This document shows, in pieces, positions 32,402 through 41,270 of a DNA stretch of 64,000 bases. The stretch comes from JAKFWF01 sp031429105 (GTDB lineage: Bacteria > Pseudomonadota > Alphaproteobacteria > Rhizobiales > Hyphomicrobiaceae), in the NCBI GenBank assembly GCA_031429105.1, contig JANOYV010000144.1:34311-98310 (forward strand), in the 5' to 3' direction. Position numbers and translations under genes: made by a program. The stretch's first letter is position 1; the number at the start of each line of letters is the position of its first letter. Under the pieces are notes generated by a model. The model saw nothing but the letters and a program-made list of their open reading frames with translations. It was not told the DNA's origin and did not search any database.

Positions 32402-32554
32402 TCACACCTCTGGCTTGGTGGTTGCCTTCGGAACTTCGGGTTGCTTAGCGCGCGCCAGCGCCTTACGCTTCGACAAGTTGTCACGCAACGATTGGGCGAG
32501 CCGCGCTTCGCGCATCAGCGATCGTTGCGATTTGCCGACTTTAATATCCGTCAT
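32402..32554 (-). CDS. Small basic protein of unknown function (50 residues)
   Basis: The 50-residue product starts MTDIKVGKSQRSLMREARLA and continues with QSLRDNLSKRKALARAKQPE. Small Arg/Lys-rich proteins of the pattern REARLAxxLRxNLxRRKxxARA are common in alphaproteobacteria, often near murA, as I recall them. The ribosome site is weak (GTGATGG). The IS1595 element has inserted about 30 bases beyond its stop codon, leaving the frame intact. Confidence 0.5.
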   Translation of the reverse strand: MTDIKVGKSQRSLMREARLAQSLRDNLSKRKALARAKQPEVPKATTKPEV

Positions 32555-32666
32555 GAAAACCATCACTGGAATAGTTGAGCATGGGCATAATACCATGAAC
32601 AGGTTCGATCAGCAGAACCAAATGGCTTGCGGTCTTAATCCCCTTGTGGCAGTTGCAAGCAAACTA

Positions 32667-32741
32667 GCTGCAGTAGCTCAGTGGTAGAGCACTTCATTGG
32701 TAATGAAGAGGTCGGGGGTTCAATCCCCCCCTGCAGCACCA
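32667..32741 (+). tRNA. tRNA-Thr (anticodon GGT)
   Basis: A full 72-base cloverleaf (32667-32738) with CCA encoded at 32739-32741. The acceptor stem is GCTGCAG/CTGCAGC, the D arm GCTC-AGTGGTA-GAGC, the anticodon stem CTTCA/TGAAG with loop TTGGTAA, and the T stem GGGGG/CCCCC with loop TTCAATC. Anticodon GGT reads ACC and ACT threonine codons. No duplicated 3' end that would mark an integration site was seen nearby. Confidence 0.95.
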
Positions 32742-33123
32742 CTAAAATCGAGCCTCAGTGCTGATTTTGTTGGAATTATTTACACCCAAGATGATCTGAG
32801 TGTGCATCAGAGCCAGGTGCTGCCGGCGGGGCAAGACACCGTTCAAGTGCGGTTTGGTGCGCGGCTTGGCTGGCGAATGGCATGCTTCGGACATCATTTT
32901 TTGTGCTTGCCGGTCATTGCGATGCCGTCAACGACGGCTTCCGACCACGGGATGAATTTCTAAGTCGATCCCGATCTGCGCATCGTGATGGTGCGAAGCG
33001 ATGCTTAGCCACTCAATCCCTAACGCAGCACCTTATAGAAATGATTTCCTATTTTTATTGCTGTTAACCTGGTAAATTAGAATTTTATTCTGATATGATG
33101 CGTCGCACTTAGGAGTGCGCACC
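32742..33123. other. Intergenic region between tRNA-Thr and cysH
   Basis: This 382-base region has no convincing gene; the short open frames in it lack ribosome sites and overlap the tRNA or read through unstructured sequence. The last 80 bases (about 33040-33100) are AT-rich and probably hold the cysH promoter. No riboswitch was recognised. Confidence 0.5.
33104..33119 (+). promoter_or_regulatory. Hairpin overlapping the cysH ribosome binding site
   Basis: Arms CGCACT (33104-33109) and AGTGCG (33114-33119) with loop TAGG overlap the AGGAG (33111-33115) that serves cysH. Folding would hide part of the ribosome site and could tune translation. Confidence 0.35.
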
Positions 33124-33873
33124 ATGACATCAACGCCAGTTTCGTCCGAACAAACCGTAACCGACTTAGCCGAGGCATTAGCTGCTACTCAGTCGCTGGC
33201 TGAACGCGTTGGCCTGATCTCGCGTGACGTGCCAGGGCGCATCTCTTTCTCAACCAGTCTCGGACTTGAAGACCAGGCGGTGCTGCATGCAATAGCCGAG
33301 TGCGGTGCAGCGATTGACGTCTTCACGCTCGATACCGGCCGCCACTTTCCTGAAACGCTCGACACCATCGAGGCGAGCGAGCATCGCTACGGCCTGAAAA
33401 TCCGTGTCGTCTCCCCTGAAACGACGGATCTTGAAGCGCTGGTTGCCCGCGATGGGATCAACGGTTTTCGATCGTCGATCGATGCGCGCAAGTCCTGTTG
33501 CGACGTGCGCAAGGTGCGACCGCTTAGGCGCGCGCTCGCTGGTGCATCTGGCTGGATCACCGGTCTACGCCGGGGGCAGGCCGTTGGTCGGCTGGATGTG
33601 CCGTTCGCGATCCACGACTCAGCCTTTGATACGCTGAAGCTGAACCCGCTCGCCGACTGGTCGCTCGAGCAACTCGAGGCCTACATAGCGGTCAACGACA
33701 TCCCGGTTAATCCGCTACATGCCCGCGGTTTTCCTTCGGTCGGCTGCCAGCCGTGCACGCGCGCGATCAAGCCGGGCGAAGTTATCCGCGCCGGCCGTTG
33801 GTGGTGGGAGAATGCCGACGGAAAAGAGTGCGGCCTGCATAACCGGCCCAAGCTTGCAGGAGTTTCGTTGTGA
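33124..33873 (+). CDS. cysH: Adenylylsulfate (APS/PAPS) reductase
   Basis: A 249-residue cytosolic enzyme reducing activated sulfate to sulfite with thioredoxin. The PAPS-reductase fold is seen in ISFSTSLGLEDQAVLHAI and TLDTGRHFPET. The cysteine pairs CC (in RKSCCDVRKV) and CxxC (GCQPC) are those of the 4Fe-4S assimilatory reductases that prefer APS, and the C-terminal catalytic cysteine is in KECGLH. ATG 33124 follows AGGAG; a GTG nine bases upstream overlaps that site. Its stop overlaps the cysD start by four bases, giving the operon cysH-cysD-cysN. No cysC or siroheme sulfite reductase gene is present here. Confidence 0.93.
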   Translation: MTSTPVSSEQTVTDLAEALAATQSLAERVGLISRDVPGRISFSTSLGLEDQAVLHAIAECGAAIDVFTLDTGRHFPETLDTIEASEHRYGLKIRVVSPETTDLEALVARDGINGFRSSIDARKSCCDVRKVRPLRRALAGASGWITGLRRGQAVGRLDVPFAIHDSAFDTLKLNPLADWSLEQLEAYIAVNDIPVNPLHARGFPSVGCQPCTRAIKPGEVIRAGRWWWENADGKECGLHNRPKLAGVSL

Positions 33874-34775
33874 ACAAGCCGATGTCGCACCTCGACGTGC
33901 TCGAGGCCGAGAGCATCCACATCTTCCGTGAGGCCGCAGCTCAATTCCGCAGGCCGGTGCTGATGTATTCCATCGGCAAGGATTCGACCGTGTTGTTGCG
34001 TCTCGCGCGCAAGGCGTTCTTTCCTCAGAAACTGCCGTTTCCGCTTTTACATATCGATACCACCTGGAAGTTCCGCGACATGATCGCATTCCGCGATCGC
34101 GCGGTTGCCGACGTCGGCGCCGAACTGATTGTGCACACGAACCAGGACGGGCTCGCGCGAAACATCAATCCAGTTGATTACGCGCCATCGCTCTACACCG
34201 ACGTAATGAAGACCCAAGGGTTGAAGCAGGCACTCGACACGCATGGCTTTGATGCCGCATTCGGTGGCGCGCGCCGCGACGAAGAGGCGAGCCGAGCCAA
34301 GGAGCGGGTGTTCTCGTTTCGCTCTGTTGGACACCGGTGGGATCCACGCAAGCAGCGACCGGAGATGGGTCGACTGTTCAATGGTCGGCTCGGTACTGGC
34401 GAGACCGCCCGTGTTTTCCCGATGTCGAATTGGACCGAACGTGACGTGTGGCGCTACCTCCTGCGTGAGAAATTGGATGTCGTGCCGCTGTACATGGCGG
34501 CCGAGCGACCGACCATTAAGCGCAACGGTAAACTGCTCGTGCTCGATGATGACCGCCTGCCGCTGAAACCGGGCGAAGTGATCACCAACCGCCGCGTCCG
34601 CTTTCGCACGCTCGGTTGCTGGCCACTCACCGCTGCGATTGAATCTGACGCAGACGACATCGAAAGCGTCGTTGCCGAAACGCTGTCGGCACGTACCTCC
34701 GAGCGCGAAGGTCGCTTGATCGATCATGACCAATCGGGCGCCATGGAGCGCAAGAAGCAGGAAGGCTATTTCTGA
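33870..34775 (+). CDS. cysD: Sulfate adenylyltransferase subunit 2
   Basis: A 301-residue ATP-pyrophosphatase subunit that, with CysN, makes adenosine 5'-phosphosulfate from ATP and sulfate. The PP-loop SIGKDSTVLLRLARKAF, the FGGARRDEE-like block AFGGARRDEEASRAKER, FPMSNWTERDVWRYL and the C-terminal DQSGAMERKKQEGYF are all diagnostic. The start is GTG 33870, overlapping the cysH stop (GTGA); ATG 33882 is an alternative. The stop overlaps cysN by one base. Confidence 0.95.
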   Translation: MNKPMSHLDVLEAESIHIFREAAAQFRRPVLMYSIGKDSTVLLRLARKAFFPQKLPFPLLHIDTTWKFRDMIAFRDRAVADVGAELIVHTNQDGLARNINPVDYAPSLYTDVMKTQGLKQALDTHGFDAAFGGARRDEEASRAKERVFSFRSVGHRWDPRKQRPEMGRLFNGRLGTGETARVFPMSNWTERDVWRYLLREKLDVVPLYMAAERPTIKRNGKLLVLDDDRLPLKPGEVITNRRVRFRTLGCWPLTAAIESDADDIESVVAETLSARTSEREGRLIDHDQSGAMERKKQEGYF

Positions 34776-36274
34776 TGACCGCTGCAAGGAAAGCCGAAAG
34801 CGCCAAGATCAAGGCTGCGACGAACGTAGGGCCGGCCGCCAACACCAACGCAAAGCCTGGGAGCCTGCCCCGCGAGCTTAGCGGCGTTGTGCATATTCTC
34901 ACCTGCGGCTCGGTCGATGACGGTAAGTCGACACTGATCGGTCGTTTGCTTTGGGATGCAGCGGATCTGCCCGAGGATACGCGCGCGTCACTGCAGCGAT
35001 CGGTCGGCGTCGATGGCGAACCGGACCTGAGCCTGCTGGTTGACGGACTTGTCGCCGAGCGTGAGCAGGGCATCACCATTGACATCGCTTGGCGCTATTT
35101 CGACACCACGACCCGGCGTTACGTGATCATCGACAGTCCAGGTCACGAGCAATACACGCGCAACATGGCGTCCGGTGCCTCACATGCCGATGTTGCCATC
35201 ATGCTCATTGATGCCCGTGATGGCGTGAAGAAGCAGACCCGTCGGCACGCCGCAATTCTTGATTTGCTCGGTGTGCGCCGGGTTATTCTCGCGGTCAATA
35301 AGATGGATCTGGTGCATTGGTCCGAGACACAGTTCGCAGCCATCGAGGCCGATTTTCGCACGATAACGCAACGTTTCAATTTCGAAACGGCGGTGGCACT
35401 GCCGGTGGCAGCGAAACTTGGTGACAACGTCGCGCGACGATCCGCCAATATGGGGTGGTACACCGGCCCAACGCTGCTCGAAGAATTGGATCGGGCGCTG
35501 AGCCGTGGTCAATCGAGCGAAGGTCCGTTCCGCTTCGCCGTACAAATGGTGCTGCGCGGTGAGCACGATTTTCGCGGCCTTGCCGGATCGATCTCTTCGG
35601 GAGAGGTCCGAGTTGGTGACGAGATCGTCGATACTGCGAGCGGGCACACTGCCAAAGTTCAACGTATCGTCACCTTCGACGGTGATCTCGAACGTGCCGG
35701 CTCGGGGCAAGCGATTGTACTGCAGCTCGATACCGATCTCGACATTGCCCGAGGTGCGGTGCTTTCGGGGCCGACGTCACGTCCAGTGCTCGCCCGCCAG
35801 ATTGACGCTCGACTGGTATGGCTCGCCGATACGCCCCTCGATGCCGACCACGGTCTGCTGTTGCGTACCGCGACCGACCTCGTGCCCGTCAGCGCGGTAG
35901 ATATTCGCGGCCGTCTAAACCTCGAGTCTATGACCGAGATCGCGGGTGTCGTCTGTGCCACCAACGATATCGTCGTCGCCGGTATTGAACTTGGCCGAGC
36001 AACGTCACTTGATCGGTTCATCGATCAACGCGAGACCGGCAGCTTTGTGTTGGTCGATGCACTCTCTGGAGCAACGCTCGCAGGAGGAGTCGTGGTGGCG
36101 ACTGCGGAGTACACATTGCCGCGCCGGTTCGATCCGTTCCAGTTGACGGTGGATATGCTCGCGCGCGGTGTTTGTGCCGACCTTGAGACGGGCAGTATCG
36201 CGTTCCGCCGACGTGCCGAAGACGTCGCGACCATTCTGCGGGCGGCCGGCGTTGGCGTAGAGGTTGAAAGATAG
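34775..36274 (+). CDS. cysN: Sulfate adenylyltransferase subunit 1 (GTPase)
   Basis: A 499-residue EF-Tu-like GTPase whose GTP hydrolysis drives APS formation by CysD. G1 GSVDDGKST, G2/G3 region EREQGITIDIAWRYF and DSPGHEQYTRNM, G4 NKMD are intact. A roughly 30-residue extension rich in Ala and Lys precedes the GTPase domain. No APS kinase (CysC) domain is fused at the C-terminus, unlike NodQ-type proteins of many rhizobia, consistent with direct reduction of APS by CysH. It converges on the aldehyde dehydrogenase gene with a 20-base gap. Confidence 0.95.
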   Translation: MTAARKAESAKIKAATNVGPAANTNAKPGSLPRELSGVVHILTCGSVDDGKSTLIGRLLWDAADLPEDTRASLQRSVGVDGEPDLSLLVDGLVAEREQGITIDIAWRYFDTTTRRYVIIDSPGHEQYTRNMASGASHADVAIMLIDARDGVKKQTRRHAAILDLLGVRRVILAVNKMDLVHWSETQFAAIEADFRTITQRFNFETAVALPVAAKLGDNVARRSANMGWYTGPTLLEELDRALSRGQSSEGPFRFAVQMVLRGEHDFRGLAGSISSGEVRVGDEIVDTASGHTAKVQRIVTFDGDLERAGSGQAIVLQLDTDLDIARGAVLSGPTSRPVLARQIDARLVWLADTPLDADHGLLLRTATDLVPVSAVDIRGRLNLESMTEIAGVVCATNDIVVAGIELGRATSLDRFIDQRETGSFVLVDALSGATLAGGVVVATAEYTLPRRFDPFQLTVDMLARGVCADLETGSIAFRRRAEDVATILRAAGVGVEVER

Positions 36275-36294
36275 GAACGGGTCCAGCGATGGCC

Positions 36295-37725
36295 TCACGT
36301 CGTCAGGTGTGAGACATTTTTCGTAACCGTGTAGCAGGACAGACCTTCTGACCCACCTTCGCGGCCGTATCCGCTATCCTTCACGCCACCAAACGGGGTC
36401 TCGGCAAGTGATGCCACGAAGTGGTTGATCGACAGGTTGCCGACTTCGAGAGTGGCGCCAAGTTGCTCGGCGTTGTGGGCCGAATGCGTAAAGGCATAGC
36501 CTGCCAAGCCAAAAGGCAGCGCGTTACCCTTCTCGATTGCCTCGTCGAGACTTTTGACACGCGAGACGACCGCTAGTGGGCCGAACGGTTCCTCGTTCAT
36601 GGCGCGCGCGGTATCGGGCACATCGGCAAGTACCGTCAGTGGATAATAATAGCCACGATTAGTCGATCGGGTGCCTCCCGATAGCACGTGGGCGCCCTTA
36701 GCAACGGCATCGGCGACCAACGTCTCCATGGCGTCGATGCGCCGGGAATTGGCAAGCGGGCCCATTTGGGTTGCTTCATCAAGGCCATTGCCGAGCTTAA
36801 TCGCGCGTGCTTTTTCGCCGAACGCCGCGATGAATTTGTCATAAACCTCGTCTGCAACGAAGAAGCGTGTGGGCGAGACACAGACTTGGCCTGCATTGCG
36901 CGACTTGCCGATCACGGAAGCCGCGGCGACACGGTCAGGATCAATATCGTTGCACACAATAACGGGTGCATGTCCGCCCAACTCCATGATGGCAGGTTTC
37001 ATATGGGCGCCCGCCAGTTGAGCGAGCTTTTTGCCAACCGAAACCGAACCGGTAAACGTCACCATCCGTACGATCGGGTTTGGGATCAGGTGATCGGAGA
37101 TCATCGAAGGCTCGCCAAACACTAAATTCAGCACGCCAGCTGGAACACCGGCGTCAGTGAATGCACGCACCAATTGGAAGGCGCCCGCCGGCGTTTCCTC
37201 GGATGCCTTGAGGATGATCGCGCATCCAGCCGCTAGGGCGCCTGCGACTTTGCGTGCCGGTGAGCTGACGGGGAAGTTCCAGGGCGAGAATGCAGCAACG
37301 ACTCCAATTGGCTGGCGCAGCACGGTGTGCCGCATACCCGGCTCTGAAGGGATAACACGGCCATAGACACGACGACCTTCGTTGGCGTCCCATTCGATGA
37401 TGTCACAAGCGCGGTGTACCTCGAGCCGCGATTGCCCGATTGGCTTGCCTTGCTCCAGCGTCATCGCCGTTGCCATTTCATCGACGCGCGCGCGCATCAA
37501 GCGGGCCGCGCCGATGATGATATCGGCCCGCGTGGCTGGCGACATTCGACTCCAAATGCGTTGCCCTCGACGAGTTGCATCGAGTGCATCGTCGAGATCA
37601 GCCAGCGTGGCGTGTGGTACTTCGCCGATAACAGTCTCATCAGCTGGATTGATCACCGGCTCACCGGTGCGTTCGCGCCATGCGCCATCAATCAGCAGGG
37701 AGATCTTGGGATATGTGGAGCTCAC
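36295..37725 (-). CDS. NAD(P)-dependent aldehyde dehydrogenase, succinate-semialdehyde dehydrogenase-like
   Basis: A 476-residue cytosolic aldehyde dehydrogenase, similar to GabD-type enzymes that oxidise succinate semialdehyde. The motifs are AFSPWNFP, FTGSVSVGKKLA, the glutamate in MELGGHAPVIV, the catalytic cysteine in NAGQVCVSPTR and the C-terminal EEPFGPLAVV. The start is GTG (37723-37725) with GAGGA eight bases upstream. The 3-hydroxyisobutyrate dehydrogenase-like gene lies 33 bases upstream on the same strand, so the pair probably handles one carbon source. Other short-chain semialdehydes are possible substrates. Confidence 0.9.
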   Translation of the reverse strand: MSSTYPKISLLIDGAWRERTGEPVINPADETVIGEVPHATLADLDDALDATRRGQRIWSRMSPATRADIIIGAARLMRARVDEMATAMTLEQGKPIGQSRLEVHRACDIIEWDANEGRRVYGRVIPSEPGMRHTVLRQPIGVVAAFSPWNFPVSSPARKVAGALAAGCAIILKASEETPAGAFQLVRAFTDAGVPAGVLNLVFGEPSMISDHLIPNPIVRMVTFTGSVSVGKKLAQLAGAHMKPAIMELGGHAPVIVCNDIDPDRVAAASVIGKSRNAGQVCVSPTRFFVADEVYDKFIAAFGEKARAIKLGNGLDEATQMGPLANSRRIDAMETLVADAVAKGAHVLSGGTRSTNRGYYYPLTVLADVPDTARAMNEEPFGPLAVVSRVKSLDEAIEKGNALPFGLAGYAFTHSAHNAEQLGATLEVGNLSINHFVASLAETPFGGVKDSGYGREGGSEGLSCYTVTKNVSHLTT

Positions 37726-37758
37726 GGGCGTTGTCCTCGTTCGAGCGGTGGTGGAATT

Positions 37759-38634
37759 TCAAGCGTCGATGATCTTGGCGATGACCGGCCAATACTGACG
37801 TCCAAAGCCTGCGTCGATCGCGGCTGCGAGTTTGGCGCGAGCGACTGATGCGCCACTCAGTGTTAGGTCGGCATCTCGCGCGAGGTCAAATGCGTAGTCC
37901 AGATCTTTCAGGGCATACTCGGTTGAGAACGCCTGTTCGGGATAGGTGTCCGTCAACATCGCTTTCATTCCATGATTGCGCAGCGCAAAACTGTCGGCGG
38001 AACCTTTGGTCAAAGTATCAAACAAGAGCGCGCCATCGAGTCCGTTTCGGCGTGCAATGGCTAAGGCTTCGGCCAGTGCGACAACGGTTTCGATCAGCAC
38101 CATATTGTTCAGGATCTTGACCAGTTGTCCGGCCCCGACCGGGCCACAGTGGGTAATCTGGCTGCCGATGCAGGCCAAGAGCGGCTGAAGAGCGTTGAAC
38201 GTCGCCACGTCGGCGCCGACCATGATGCTGAGCGTACCATCTTCAGCCGCCTGCCGGGTTCGGGCAATCGGCGCATCGGCGAAATTGGCGCCGTGGAGCG
38301 CGAACGATTGCGATAAACGGCGTGCGAGCGACACGGGCGACGTGCCCAGATCGACGATCAGTTGTCCTTTACGCGCGAGCGCGCATAATCCGCCATCGGC
38401 CTCGCAAATGTCGGTGACATGGCGGCCACTTGGTAGTGCCAGAAAGATGATGTCGGATGTCGAAACAAGGTCCTCCACAGAAGCTGCCGACGATACGCCG
38501 TGCGCAGCTAATCGCTCGATCGGAGCAGCGCTACGATCGAAGACGGTAACAGTGAGGCCGCTTTTTTGTGCCAAATTGCGGCACATCGGCTCACCCATCA
38601 CACCCGCTCCGATGAAACCGATGCTGCGAGCCAT
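37759..38634 (-). CDS. NAD(P)-dependent beta-hydroxyacid dehydrogenase (3-hydroxyisobutyrate dehydrogenase family)
   Basis: A 291-residue cytosolic enzyme oxidising a 3-hydroxy acid to the semialdehyde, or reducing tartronate semialdehyde. The N-terminal Rossmann motif is GFIGAGVMGEPM, the substrate-binding region has a DAPIARTRQAAEDGTLSIMVG block, and the catalytic lysine is in GAGQLVKILNNM. ATG 38634 has GGAGA upstream. It precedes the aldehyde dehydrogenase gene and diverges from an SDR gene across about 205 bases, so all three and the importer that follows may serve one catabolic route. Confidence 0.9.
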   Translation of the reverse strand: MARSIGFIGAGVMGEPMCRNLAQKSGLTVTVFDRSAAPIERLAAHGVSSAASVEDLVSTSDIIFLALPSGRHVTDICEADGGLCALARKGQLIVDLGTSPVSLARRLSQSFALHGANFADAPIARTRQAAEDGTLSIMVGADVATFNALQPLLACIGSQITHCGPVGAGQLVKILNNMVLIETVVALAEALAIARRNGLDGALLFDTLTKGSADSFALRNHGMKAMLTDTYPEQAFSTEYALKDLDYAFDLARDADLTLSGASVARAKLAAAIDAGFGRQYWPVIAKIIDA

Positions 38635-38707
38635 GCAAAATCTCCGTTCGGCGTCACGCCAAGAGCCACATGACGACCGGCAGTTGATTGTCTTTTTTTT
38701 TGCCCGT

Positions 38708-38728
38708 CGTGAGGCAAGTTACCTCACG
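38708..38728. promoter_or_regulatory. Inverted repeat between divergent dehydrogenase and SDR genes
   Basis: CGTGAGG (38708-38714) and CCTCACG (38722-38728) form a dyad with a seven-base spacer in the 205-base divergent promoter region. Its place and form fit an operator for a dimeric regulator such as a GntR-type protein. No regulator gene is adjacent, so this is a weak inference. Confidence 0.35.
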
Positions 38729-38839
38729 TGTGCTGTTTTCCGATCCATCATTTCTGCGGGCACGGCATTGCGCGTGTTCATCTTGACGTAGCTCCTCTCA
38801 ATCCGCTCAAGTGACGATTTCCTGCAGTGGAGGGCTGAC

Positions 38840-39535
38840 ATGCGCGTTGCGATGATTTCCGGTGCCACAAGGGGCATTGGTCTTGCGGTTGCGCAAGAGT
38901 TGGCGCGGCGCGGGCATGCGGTGTCACTTGGCGTGCGTCGACCCCAGAGCGTGCCGGTCAATATGCAGGCAGCGGCTGGTGGATGCCTCGTCCATTCCTA
39001 TGATGCAACCGATCGGTCGAGCCACTCAGCCTGGCTTGCAGCCACAATCGAACGGTTCGGACGGGTTGATACGCTTGTGAACAACGCTGGCATCGCCCCC
39101 CAAATCACGTTCGAGAACGGCACAGATGCAGCGCTGGACGAAATTTTTGAGGTCAACGTCAAGGCCCCTTTCAGGCTCATTCAGGCGGCGCTACCGCAGT
39201 TAAAGGCGAGCGGGCAAGGCCGCGTGATTAACATTGCGTCGTTGTCGGGCAAGCGCGTTTACGGCCTGAACGTCGGTTACCAGATGAGCAAGCATGCACT
39301 TGTCGCGATGACCCATGCGGTACGCCGTGCAGGCTTCGATGATGGCGTGCGCGCCAGTGCGATCTGCCCAGGGTTCGTCGCGACCGATATGACCAGCGGT
39401 GTCGTTGAGTTCCCACGCGAGCAGATGTCGAACCCGAATGATATCGCGGTGCTGGTAGCAACCTTAATCGATTTGCCCAACACGACGAGCGTCGCTGAAT
39501 TGCTAGTCAATTGCCGCTACGAGACCATGGTTTGA
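38840..39535 (+). CDS. Short-chain dehydrogenase/reductase
   Basis: A 231-residue cytosolic SDR oxidoreductase. The cofactor motif is SGATRGIG at the N-terminus, NNAG follows at about 80, and the catalytic Ser and YxxxK are in NIASLSGKR and YQMSKHA. Residues after the first beta strand include an RRPQ stretch, which would favour NADP. GGAGGG upstream supports ATG 38840. It lies between the beta-hydroxyacid dehydrogenase and the peptide-type importer, reading toward the importer. The substrate is unknown. Confidence 0.9.
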   Translation: MRVAMISGATRGIGLAVAQELARRGHAVSLGVRRPQSVPVNMQAAAGGCLVHSYDATDRSSHSAWLAATIERFGRVDTLVNNAGIAPQITFENGTDAALDEIFEVNVKAPFRLIQAALPQLKASGQGRVINIASLSGKRVYGLNVGYQMSKHALVAMTHAVRRAGFDDGVRASAICPGFVATDMTSGVVEFPREQMSNPNDIAVLVATLIDLPNTTSVAELLVNCRYETMV

Positions 39536-39643
39536 GGGTCCGTTGACCCGCGATCAGCACGCAGCCAGCGGTTCGTTGGTGACAAACGTCCAAGCATTCG
39601 TGCATGTTGGGAACTTCTATTCACGGTTGAGGGAGTACTGGGT

Positions 39644-41200
39644 TTGAAACGCTTTCATTTATTGGCAGCAGTCTCGTTGGCGGCACTCGTGTCGGTCGCC
39701 GCCGCAGATATAGCGCTTGCACAAAAGACCTTGAATGTAGGAATGGCGGCGGCCGATGTCGGCCAGCTTGATCCGCACAAGGCAACGACAACGCAGGACA
39801 AGCCCGTTGTCGCGTGGATTTTTAATGGCCTCGTGCGATTGAAACCTGGTTCTGCAAAGCTCGAAGACATCGAGCCGGATTTGGCTGAAAAGTGGACCAC
39901 GTCAGACGATAAGCTCACGTGGACGTTCAGCCTGCGAAAAGGTGTGAAGTTCCACGGCGCCTATGGCGAGATGACAGCTGATGACGTCGTCTATTCGTTG
40001 CAGCGGGCAGGCAGCTCGAAAACATCTTCCTTCTCGGCCGATTATGCCAGCGTCGACAAGATCGAAGCCGTCGATCCATCAACCGTTCGCATTGTGCTCA
40101 AGAGTCCCATTCCGTCACTGCTCGGCATTGTCGCAAATTATCACGGCGGTAACATCGTTTCGAAGAAGGCAGTTGAGGAGCGCGGCGATAATTTCCGCAT
40201 CAATCCGATCGGCACAGGGCCGTTCGCGTTCGAGGGCTACAAGCCGAACGAGAGCGTGACGCTCGTTTCACATGGCGGTTATTTCCGCGGCAAGCCGAAG
40301 ATCGACAAAATTGTCTACCGGTTTATTCCCTCGGATAGTTCGCGCGATCTCGCGTTTGAAGCTGGCGAACTGGATCTCATTTATGGTCGTCAGGATCAGC
40401 TCTGGGTTGATCGGATGAAGAAGAAGGCGGGCGTCGTTGTCGATGCCGTGCCACCGGGCGAGCTTGGCATGATCAGCCTCAACACCAAGCAGAAACCTCT
40501 CGACGATGTGCGCGTCCGCCGGGCGATCGCATATGCGGTTGATCCAGAAGCAATGGCCGCCCACAAGGGTAAGTCGGTTGCGACTGCTGCGCAGTCAGTC
40601 GTGCCCATCGGTTATCTTGGTCAAATCCAGGCGATGCCGATGGAAAAGCGCGACATTGCCAAGGCGAAGGCTTTGCTGACCGAAGCTGGCTTCCCGAACG
40701 GGGTACAGATCAAGTCCGTGCAAACGCAGTTGCCGACGATGCTGGCGTCGATGCAGGTGGTGCAGGCCCAACTCAAGGAAGCTGGAATCGACTTGCAGCT
40801 GGAAGTCGTGGATCACCAGACCTTCCATGCGAACATCCGTAAGGATCTTTCACAAGTGGTCTACTACGCGGCGGCACGCTTTCCGGTGGCGGACGTTTAC
40901 CTGACGCAGTTCTTCCATTCGCGCTCAGCGGTCCTGCAGCCAACCGCGGTAACAAACTTCTCGCATTGCGCAGTTGCCGATGCCGAGATTGATGCCGCCC
41001 GCATCGCGTCTGATCCAGTGAAGCAGAAGGAGCTCTGGGCATCCGCTCAAAAGAAAATCTCAGATGCGGTCTGTGCCGTGCCGCTGTTTGAAGCACTGCA
41101 AGTCTGGGCGCGCAGCCCCGCTGTCGACTACGGCTACAAGTTTGAAGGTGCCTTGCAACTCGGCCCCGTCATTACGGAGCTGACTGATAAGAAGGGTTGA
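39644..41200 (+). CDS. ABC transporter substrate-binding protein, family 5 (peptide/nickel type)
   Basis: A 518-residue periplasmic solute-binding protein of the DppA/OppA family with a clear signal peptide (MKRFHLLAAVSLAALVSVAA, cleavage near DIALAQ). Family blocks include LDPHKATT, PDLAEKWTTSDDKLTWTFSLRKGVKFHG, NPIGTGPFAFEGY and VRRAIAYAVD. The start is TTG 39644, supported by GGGAG upstream. It is the first gene of a complete importer operon. The ligand may be a peptide, opine, glutathione or another organic compound; the neighbouring oxidoreductases hint at a catabolic substrate. Confidence 0.92.
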   Translation: MKRFHLLAAVSLAALVSVAAADIALAQKTLNVGMAAADVGQLDPHKATTTQDKPVVAWIFNGLVRLKPGSAKLEDIEPDLAEKWTTSDDKLTWTFSLRKGVKFHGAYGEMTADDVVYSLQRAGSSKTSSFSADYASVDKIEAVDPSTVRIVLKSPIPSLLGIVANYHGGNIVSKKAVEERGDNFRINPIGTGPFAFEGYKPNESVTLVSHGGYFRGKPKIDKIVYRFIPSDSSRDLAFEAGELDLIYGRQDQLWVDRMKKKAGVVVDAVPPGELGMISLNTKQKPLDDVRVRRAIAYAVDPEAMAAHKGKSVATAAQSVVPIGYLGQIQAMPMEKRDIAKAKALLTEAGFPNGVQIKSVQTQLPTMLASMQVVQAQLKEAGIDLQLEVVDHQTFHANIRKDLSQVVYYAAARFPVADVYLTQFFHSRSAVLQPTAVTNFSHCAVADAEIDAARIASDPVKQKELWASAQKKISDAVCAVPLFEALQVWARSPAVDYGYKFEGALQLGPVITELTDKKG

Positions 41201-41210
41201 CGACACTTGC

Positions 41211-41242
41211 CTTCTCTCCCCCGCGAATTCGGGGGAGAGAAG
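41211..41242 (+). terminator. Strong hairpin between binding-protein and permease genes
   Basis: Perfect 13-base arms (CTTCTCTCCCCCG and its complement) enclose a six-base loop, CGAATT, ten bases after the binding-protein stop. No T-run follows. Such hairpins in importer operons protect the upstream mRNA and raise the ratio of binding protein to permease; it also resembles dispersed palindromic elements of alphaproteobacteria. Confidence 0.65.
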
Positions 41243-41270
41243 CGACCACTAACCGAAACTCATCGCCTCG

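Noticed and set aside
32742..33123. Riboswitch or small gene upstream of cysH
   Set aside because: No SAM or other riboswitch core was recognised, and the short open frames lack ribosome sites or overlap the tRNA.
32667..33123. Genomic island or prophage integrated at tRNA-Thr
   Set aside because: The tRNA is intact but no integrase gene and no second copy of its 3' end were found; the neighbouring IS uses its own target repeat.
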